This document shows positions 1 to 4,539 of a stretch of 7,807 nucleotides of DNA, in pieces; the stretch's first letter is position 1, and every line of letters begins with the position of its first letter. This DNA is from Bacteroidales bacterium (GTDB lineage: Bacteria > Bacteroidota > Bacteroidia > Bacteroidales > FEN-979): NCBI GenBank assembly GCA_023231065.1, contig JALNWE010000102.1, positions 1-7,807 of the forward strand. The letters are read 5' to 3'. The translations under genes and the position numbers were made by a program. The notes beneath the pieces are model-generated. The model was given only the letters and a program-made list of their open reading frames with translations. It ran no database searches and had not been told where the DNA came from.

Positions 1-1
1 C

Positions 2-223
2 GTTGATAGCTCAAAACAAAATCGGATATTAATCCGCATTTCAAACAACGGACCTTACATTCCAGAAGAAACCATGGAAAAGATCTTTGTTCCTTTCTTC
101 ACAACCAAAGACCAGGGCTCGGGGATCGGGTTAAGCCTTTCGCGCCAGATCCTCAGGCTGCACCGGGGCCACATTTATGCTGAATCGGCTGAAAAGGCAA
201 CCAGCTTCTTGATCACACTTTAG
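2..223 (+). CDS. Sensor histidine kinase, C-terminal ATPase end (5' truncated by window)
   Basis: The reading frame enters from the left edge and gives 73 residues before the TAG stop. They form the C-terminal half of a HATPase_c (GHKL) domain. An SNNGPYIP segment sits at the G1-box position, followed by an F-box (IFVPFFTTK) and a G2 box (GSGIGLSLSRQI), and then the usual final strands ending TSFLITL. In two-component kinases this domain binds ATP and phosphorylates the conserved histidine. The N box, phospho-acceptor and sensor regions lie outside the window, so the signal and the partner regulator cannot be named. The G1 box is unusual: canonical kinases have DxGxG, whereas this one reads N-N-G-P-Y, lacking the acidic residue and the second glycine. 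The intact F and G2 boxes argue against a pseudogene. The downstream gene starts about 110 bases later with its own promoter, so the two are probably not cotranscribed. Confidence 0.9.
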   Translation, partial: VDSSKQNRILIRISNNGPYIPEETMEKIFVPFFTTKDQGSGIGLSLSRQILRLHRGHIYAESAEKATSFLITL

Positions 224-293
224 ATATTAACACGGGCGCCAGGAATGACTGATCCTGTAAATTTTCTGATCGATGGATGGGATAGCTGATACA

Positions 294-324
294 TTGCTAT
301 TTAAAGTCCTTTTACCTATTTTTG
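294..324 (+). promoter_or_regulatory. Bacteroidota-type promoter of the nucleotidyltransferase-like gene
   Basis: TTG at 294-296 (the -33 element) is followed by 20 bases and then TATTTTTG at 317-324, which matches the TAnnTTTG -7 element exactly. Spacing and both boxes fit the housekeeping promoter of this phylum. The last G of the -7 box is only 7 bases before the ATG at 332, so the predicted transcript has almost no leader. The match is by eye; the start site is inferred. Confidence 0.6.
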
Positions 325-331
325 CATCTAT

Positions 332-922
332 ATGGAGATTTCAGATATCTTTGAATTATCGCGGGGGACCAGGCAATCAGCGCTTAAAGTGTTGAAAGCC
401 CTTGATGTTGTGAATATTTGTCATGGCGTTGGCGCCACGGTCAATATCGTCGGTTCACTAAAAACCGATCTGATGATGGACCATCTTGATATTGACCTTC
501 ATGTATATACTGATGAGCCGATGGTAAAGAAGAGCTTTTCCTTTATGGAAAAGATATCTGAAAATAAGGCAATAAAAAACATACAGTACAAAAATCTTCT
601 TGATACGGAGGAGGAATGTATAGAATGGCATGCCTGGTATGAGCATGGTGATAAAAGAATCTGGAAACTGGATATCATCCATATTCGAAAGGGGTCCTGT
701 TACGATGGGTTTGTTGAAAAGGTAACTGATAAGATCATTAAGCAGTTGACTCCGGAAACAAAAGAAGCGATCTTACGGATAAAATATGAGATGACCAGCG
801 AAAATAACGCACAGGGCATTCAGATATACTACGCCGTTTTAGAACAGGGCATAAGGAATTATTCTGATTTTGCACAATGGCAAAAAGAGAATCCGATGGC
901 GGGTATTTTAAAATGGATATAA
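332..922 (+). CDS. Putative nucleotidyltransferase-fold protein, orphan, function unknown
   Basis: This is a soluble protein of 196 residues with no signal peptide or membrane segment. It carries the minimal signature of the DNA polymerase beta-like nucleotidyltransferase fold. A G-S pair is at residues 41-42 (IVGSLKTD), an h-D-h-D pair at D53 and D55 (HLDIDLHVY), and a third candidate metal-binding aspartate at D114 in the strand WKLDIIHI. Enzymes of this fold move a nucleotide onto a protein, RNA, antibiotic or small molecule; some relatives are toxins. The substrate cannot be read from the sequence. The mostly helical C-terminal part (about 125-196) has no domain I recognise. No antitoxin-like partner is adjacent: the upstream gene is a kinase and the downstream gene is a small membrane protein. 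ATG 332 is the first possible start, since an in-frame TAA lies at 302-304 and the promoter ends at 324. Fold assignment is moderate; function is unknown. Confidence 0.6.
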   Translation: MEISDIFELSRGTRQSALKVLKALDVVNICHGVGATVNIVGSLKTDLMMDHLDIDLHVYTDEPMVKKSFSFMEKISENKAIKNIQYKNLLDTEEECIEWHAWYEHGDKRIWKLDIIHIRKGSCYDGFVEKVTDKIIKQLTPETKEAILRIKYEMTSENNAQGIQIYYAVLEQGIRNYSDFAQWQKENPMAGILKWI

Positions 923-990
923 AACAATATCTTTTCTGGATCGCACCAACTTTTTGACAATTATTTGTATTTAACGTTAAAACCCTAAAC

Positions 991-1368
991 ATGAAAAAAA
1001 TCGACTTCACCTTCATCAAAAACAAGTTTTTCCTGATTGGATTAGTTTCCGGGGCGCTCGTCTCCGCGCTGACATTCATCCTGATCATATCATCCTCTTT
1101 TCCGCCACCGGAGAAAAATAAGCTGAAAGGCGCTATGGCAGGGGCCTATACGCCTTCCATTGGGGAAGGGGGCATCATCCTGAATTCTGGTACTTTATGC
1201 GGATATACTTACTGTTACGTGAAATTCGATAACGCCCCGAATAATGAAAGCACCCTGTGCCACACTGATGTGGTGAGTATGCCGAACGTGGAAGTCAAAA
1301 GCATATCCGGCGGGGAATTTTGTCAGGGTGGAGGCGTTTTTGTCGAAGCGACCCCGGTACAGAATTGA
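991..1368 (+). CDS. Small membrane-anchored extracytoplasmic protein with four cysteines, unknown function
   Basis: I do not recognise this 125-residue protein. A short basic N-terminus (MKKIDFTFIKNK) leads into one hydrophobic helix at about residues 13-35, ending in SSSFPPPEKNK. This is either an uncleaved signal anchor or a signal peptide; I see no lipobox. The remaining 90 residues would face the periplasm or cell surface. They are rich in Gly, Ser and Thr and contain four cysteines (70, 75, 90, 111), an even number that could form two disulfides. The C70-x4-C75 spacing (CGYTYC) is the tightest pair; there is no CxxC redox motif and no haem-binding CxxCH. The ATG start is supported by the lysine-rich N-terminus and an A-rich upstream stretch; there is no Shine-Dalgarno sequence and no convincing -7 box. 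The TGA stop lies inside the first unit of a heptad repeat array, so the extreme C-terminus may have been set by that array. Small exported proteins like this are common in Bacteroidota genomes. Confidence 0.65.
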   Translation: MKKIDFTFIKNKFFLIGLVSGALVSALTFILIISSSFPPPEKNKLKGAMAGAYTPSIGEGGIILNSGTLCGYTYCYVKFDNAPNNESTLCHTDVVSMPNVEVKSISGGEFCQGGGVFVEATPVQN

Positions 1369-1447
1369 CCAATAACCATTGACCATTGACCATTGACCAT
1401 TGACTATTGACCATTGACCATTGACTATTGACAATTGACCATTGATT
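1364..1447. repeat. Heptad tandem repeat array, 12 units of ATTGACC
   Basis: Twelve consecutive 7-base units fill 84 bases without a register slip. Seven are exactly ATTGACC (units 1, 3, 4, 5, 7, 8, 11), two are ATTGACT (6 and 9), and the others are AATAACC (2), ATTGACA (10) and ATTGATT (12). Units 4-6 and 7-9 form an exact 21-base higher-order duplication (1385-1405 and 1406-1426). A decayed CCATTG follows at 1449-1454. Unit 1 contains the TGA stop of the upstream gene. Because 21 bases equal seven codons, the minus strand reads as an open heptapeptide repeat (IVNGQWS), a by-product rather than a gene. The whole array is noncoding except the first five bases. Its function is unknown; each exact unit contains TTGAC, the core of a sigma70-type -35 box, but no matching -10 arrangement is evident. 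Confidence 0.95.
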
Positions 1448-1572
1448 TCCATTGTTTTTGGTGGATGGGCCTGGAAAAATTCAGCCAATTTAAGCGTTCC
1501 CAATTCCGGTAATTCTTTTTCACTACTAAAGCACAAATAGTTATGTGATTAATCGGGATTGAAAAAGTTGTG

Positions 1573-2490
1573 ATGAAAGAATATTTTATCCTGCAATACA
1601 AAATGACAAATAGAGGCCTTAAAGACTTTGGGCTCAAGCCTGTATTTGGTTATTTGTTGATTTTAACTAGTTTCATCGGGCTTTCTTGGTTCCTTTTTTA
1701 CAAAACTGAATTTGCTCAGTATATTTATATACTCATTTCAATAGCGTTAACTTCTAAACTTTCGGAAACAGGAAGGAATGATTTTCTTAAAGTATGCTTT
1801 AGTAATAAACACTATAAATTTGTTAGAATAATCGAAAACCTGATGTCATCAATACCATTTCTGATATTTCTGATTTACAAACAATTTTTCACTGCTTCAA
1901 TAATACTTGCTGTAATAAGCCTGATCTTAGGTTTGAGTAATTTCAAAACGAGTTTTAATTTTACCGTTCCGACTCCTTTCTATAAAAAGCCTTTTGAGTT
2001 TACTGTAGGTTTCAGGAACACCTATTTTATTATTTTAATAGCCTATATACTCGCTTTTATTGGAATATCTGTTGACAATTTGAACCTTGGCATATTTTCA
2101 TTATTATTAATTTTTTTTGTGGCCCTTGGGTTTAATATAAAACCTGAAAACGAATATTTTGTATGGATTTTTGCATTGACGCCAAAACAATTTTTATTGG
2201 AGAAAATTAAAACCGCGTTACTGTTCACTTCTATTTTATGTTTACCTGTTATTCTGGCTTTGTGTTTCTTTTATTATGAAAATATAGAGGTGTTCATCGC
2301 TTCTTATATCATCGGGTGTGTTTTTTTGATAACAATAATTTCAGCAAAATACTCGGCATATCCTAATGAAATGAATTTGCCCGAAGTAATTATTGTTGCC
2401 ATAAGTATTTTTTTTCCGCCATTATTACTTGCATTTACGCCATATTTCTACCTTAAGGCAACAAATAAACTTCAAGGCTATCTGGAATGA
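1573..2490 (+). CDS. ABC transporter permease, multi-pass membrane protein
   Basis: This 305-residue integral membrane protein has about eight or nine hydrophobic segments. Counting from ATG 1573 they lie near residues 25-43, 49-61, 91-102, 107-121, 150-167, 171-188, 213-234, 239-257 and 271-295. The very hydrophobic composition and the four-base overlap with an ABC ATPase make it the membrane half of a transporter, probably ABC-2-like. It is divergent and I recognise no family motif, so the cargo and direction of transport are unknown. Paired single-ATPase and single-permease operons of this type often export lipids, peptides or drugs; that is family knowledge, not visible here. A GTG at 1570 directly precedes the ATG; I chose the ATG. 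There is no Shine-Dalgarno sequence. A weak -7-like box (TAGTTATG, one mismatch) is at 1538-1545 without a proper -33 partner. A sampled line (1681-1740) has only about 27% G+C, well below the serine hydrolase gene. Confidence 0.8.
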   Translation: MKEYFILQYKMTNRGLKDFGLKPVFGYLLILTSFIGLSWFLFYKTEFAQYIYILISIALTSKLSETGRNDFLKVCFSNKHYKFVRIIENLMSSIPFLIFLIYKQFFTASIILAVISLILGLSNFKTSFNFTVPTPFYKKPFEFTVGFRNTYFIILIAYILAFIGISVDNLNLGIFSLLLIFFVALGFNIKPENEYFVWIFALTPKQFLLEKIKTALLFTSILCLPVILALCFFYYENIEVFIASYIIGCVFLITIISAKYSAYPNEMNLPEVIIVAISIFFPPLLLAFTPYFYLKATNKLQGYLE

Positions 2491-3167
2491 TAAAAGTTAT
2501 TGGTTTATCAAAACGCTTTGGGCCAAAGCAGGTTTTAGACAATATTAATTTGACTTTCTATGAAGGTGCAGTCTATGGAATTGTCGGTGAAAATGGAGCC
2601 GGTAAAACAACGTTGTTTAAATGTATCGCTGGTTTAGAAGATTATGAAGGCGAAATAAGCTCAGGTTTAAAACCGTTAAAAAATCATTTAGGGCTTTTAC
2701 TTACAGAGCCATTTATGTTTTCAAAAATAACAGGAAAAGAATACATACGGCTTCTTTGTAATGCAAGGAAAATTAAACCAGATCATATTGATGCTAAAAA
2801 CATTTTTGATTTACCATTAAATCAATATGCTTCCACGTATTCGACAGGAATGAAAAAGAAACTTGCAATTACGGCTATTTTATTGCAAGTCAATAAATAC
2901 TTTATCCTTGACGAACCATTTAATGGCGTTGATATTCAGAGTAATATTATTTTAACTGAAATTATTCACAGGCTCAGGGAGTTAAATAAAATTGTAATCA
3001 TTTCTTCACATATTTTCTCAACGCTCAGCGAAACCTGTGATGAAATACACTTACTTAAAAACGGAGTATTTATTAAAACAGTCAAAAAGGAAGAATTTAA
3101 TCAGTTAGAGACTGAAATGAAAGAAATTACGATCGGAAATAAAATTGAAAAACTTGAACTTAAATAG
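2487..3167 (+). CDS. ABC transporter ATP-binding protein
   Basis: This 226-residue nucleotide-binding subunit is complete. Walker A is GENGAGKT (34-41). The Q-loop region reads LLTEPFMF (71-78), with Glu74 or a neighbour where Gln is usual, as often seen in ABC-2-type ATPases. The signature is the degenerate YSTGMKKKL (118-126) in place of LSGGQ. Walker B is YFILDEPFNGVD (138-149) with catalytic Glu143 and the D-loop, and the switch histidine is H175 in SSH. It hydrolyses ATP on the cytoplasmic face to drive the permease encoded just upstream. Its ATG overlaps the permease TGA in an ATGA arrangement (2487-2490), implying translational coupling and one-to-one production. The C-terminal extension after the H-loop is short, so there is no extra regulatory domain. 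G+C is about 30% in a sampled line (2701-2760), matching its partner. The transported substrate is unknown. Confidence 0.95.
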   Translation: MIKVIGLSKRFGPKQVLDNINLTFYEGAVYGIVGENGAGKTTLFKCIAGLEDYEGEISSGLKPLKNHLGLLLTEPFMFSKITGKEYIRLLCNARKIKPDHIDAKNIFDLPLNQYASTYSTGMKKKLAITAILLQVNKYFILDEPFNGVDIQSNIILTEIIHRLRELNKIVIISSHIFSTLSETCDEIHLLKNGVFIKTVKKEEFNQLETEMKEITIGNKIEKLELK

Positions 3168-3249
3168 ATGAATATATTGTAGGGAAATAAATATTATTTT
3201 TATTGCATCATTCAGGTTTATATAATTGGGCCATATCTAAAAATACGCT

Positions 3250-4371
3250 ATGAGAAAGATATACTTGTTGTTCTTATTGACCGTTCCTTTCTTTTTTCAG
3301 GCATCATGCAAAAAGAAATCTGATTCCCTGGATTCCCCTTCCAATGCGGAATTGATACAAAAACTAAAAGCGGTTTCCGACTCCGTCATGAATGCCCCGG
3401 ATTTGCATATTCCGGGACTGGTGGCCCTGGTCGTCGATAATAATAAGGGCATCGACTGGATATATACAGCCGGGGTTAGCGATATCCCCAACAACCTGCC
3501 AATGAATTCAGGCTACACGTTCCGCATCGGCAGCAATACCAAGACCATGACCGGAACTGTCATCCTGCAACTGGTGGATGAGGGTAAGCTCAAACTGGAG
3601 GATAAGCTTTCAAAATACTTTCCTTCGTTTCCAAAATCCGACAGCATCACCATCAGGATGCTCTGCAATATGACGAGTGGCATATTCAATTATTCCGAAG
3701 CGCCGGAATTCGCTGATACCTTGCTGAAAGATCCCACGATGGTATGGCAACCGCTGGGGCTCCTTGAAATAGCTTTTAACCACGCCTTTTACTTTCCCGT
3801 CGGAACCGGGTTTCATTATTCCAACAGCAATACGATCATCCTGGGGCTGATCATCGAAAAGCTGACCAATTCGGACCTCAATACCCAGATCGCCAACCGC
3901 ATCTATAATCCGTTAAACCTGCAGAACACGGGATTCCTCACATCCGGAACGGAACTGCCCGGCGCTCATGGAAGGGGATATTACGAGGGGGCTTATCTGC
4001 CAGGCAATGATTTGACAGAGTATTTTGATATGTCGTGGGCATGGGCGGCAGGTTCTGCTTATTCCACACCGAGAGAGTTGCAGCAATATGTAGAACGGAT
4101 GGTTGGGGGCGGTTACCTTTCCGACAGCCTGCAACAACGCCGTCTTAATGATATGACCATATTGCCTAATGGGGGATACGGCTTGTGCCTTGTTCAACGC
4201 GGGACATTTTACGGTCACAACGGCGGATGCCCGGGGTTTACCTCTTCGATGTATCACAGCAACCAGAGGAACTGCACCGTGATCATCTATTTCAACTGCC
4301 AGTTGGACAATTATATTCCCGATCAGTTGTTCTTCCGTTTCGCGAATATCCTTTACGGGGCGGACTTCTGA
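3250..4371 (+). CDS. Lipoprotein serine hydrolase, class C beta-lactamase / D,D-peptidase-like
   Basis: This 373-residue protein belongs to the broad serine beta-lactamase / penicillin-binding-protein-fold hydrolases (Pfam Beta-lactamase). All three active-site motifs are visible: S95-N-T-K98 (nucleophile Ser and general-base Lys), Y190-S-N192, and H323-N-G325 in place of the KTG motif of true beta-lactamases. The last substitution is typical of esterase- or D,D-peptidase-like members, so antibiotic resistance should not be inferred. The N-terminus MRKIYLLFLLTVPFFFQASC is a lipoprotein signal with Cys20 as the lipidated residue. The -3 position is Gln, which is not canonical, but the hydrophobic stretch and the lysine-rich CKKKSD that follows are common in Bacteroidota lipoproteins. 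It probably acts anchored in the envelope on peptidoglycan peptides, peptides or esters. Length is normal for the family. It is preceded by 82 AT-rich bases with no clear promoter and ends inside an inverted repeat. A sampled line (4201-4260) is about 55% G+C, contrasting with the ABC operon. Confidence 0.9.
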   Translation: MRKIYLLFLLTVPFFFQASCKKKSDSLDSPSNAELIQKLKAVSDSVMNAPDLHIPGLVALVVDNNKGIDWIYTAGVSDIPNNLPMNSGYTFRIGSNTKTMTGTVILQLVDEGKLKLEDKLSKYFPSFPKSDSITIRMLCNMTSGIFNYSEAPEFADTLLKDPTMVWQPLGLLEIAFNHAFYFPVGTGFHYSNSNTIILGLIIEKLTNSDLNTQIANRIYNPLNLQNTGFLTSGTELPGAHGRGYYEGAYLPGNDLTEYFDMSWAWAAGSAYSTPRELQQYVERMVGGGYLSDSLQQRRLNDMTILPNGGYGLCLVQRGTFYGHNGGCPGFTSSMYHSNQRNCTVIIYFNCQLDNYIPDQLFFRFANILYGADF

Positions 4372-4382
4372 TCGCCCCGTAA
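4353..4382 (+). terminator. Perfect 10-bp inverted repeat at the 3' end of the serine hydrolase gene
   Basis: TTACGGGGCG (4353-4362) and CGCCCCGTAA (4373-4382) pair perfectly around a 10-base loop. Seven of the ten pairs are G-C, so the RNA hairpin would be stable. The TGA stop (4369-4371) lies in the loop, so the left arm is coding. No U-tract follows (next bases are ccatcc), so this is not a classical intrinsic terminator. It could act in termination, as a 3'-end stability element, or on either strand. The hairpin is certain; the role is inferred. Confidence 0.45.
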
Positions 4383-4488
4383 CCATCCTTACCAAGTTCT
4401 GATTTACGCTGAAATGAGCGGCGCGGGTTGCCACGAAAATCAGCTGCAGGGGAAAGATCATTAGTAAAATGGTTATTTTATTTATTTC

Positions 4489-4518
4489 TTGGTATTGTGG
4501 GAATATATGTTATATTTG
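4489..4518 (+). promoter_or_regulatory. Bacteroidota-type promoter of the C10 protease gene
   Basis: TTG at 4489-4491 is separated by 19 bases from TATATTTG at 4511-4518, an exact TAnnTTTG match with ideal spacing. The -7 box ends 21 bases before ATG 4540, predicting a leader of roughly 10-20 bases without a Shine-Dalgarno sequence. This also argues against the in-frame TTG at 4489 as the protein start, because that codon is the -33 element. Confidence 0.65.
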
Positions 4519-4539
4519 TCATATACAAAATCCACGGCC

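Noticed and set aside
240..257. Small hairpin CAGGA / TCCTG after the histidine kinase gene
   Set aside because: A 5-bp stem with an 8-base loop and only a short T stretch downstream is too weak to call a terminator.
951..967. Possible promoter (TTTTTGAC and ATTATTTG) before the small membrane protein
   Set aside because: The TTTG-containing box lacks the TA at the right place and has no TTG 19-21 bases upstream.
332..1368. Toxin-antitoxin or defence cassette made of the nucleotidyltransferase-like gene and the small membrane protein
   Set aside because: The genes are 68 bases apart, the second is exported and resembles no antitoxin or effector, and no further defence gene is nearby.
1195..1536. 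Minus-strand open frame containing repeated IVNGQWS heptapeptides
   Set aside because: It is a by-product of the 7-base repeat (three units make seven codons) and of the opposite-strand gene; it has no start signal, and its other parts are antisense to a better-supported gene.
3913..4461. Minus-strand 182-codon open frame opposite the serine hydrolase gene
   Set aside because: It is antisense to a gene with all three catalytic motifs, shows no recognisable domain, and long antisense frames are expected in G+C-richer coding sequence.
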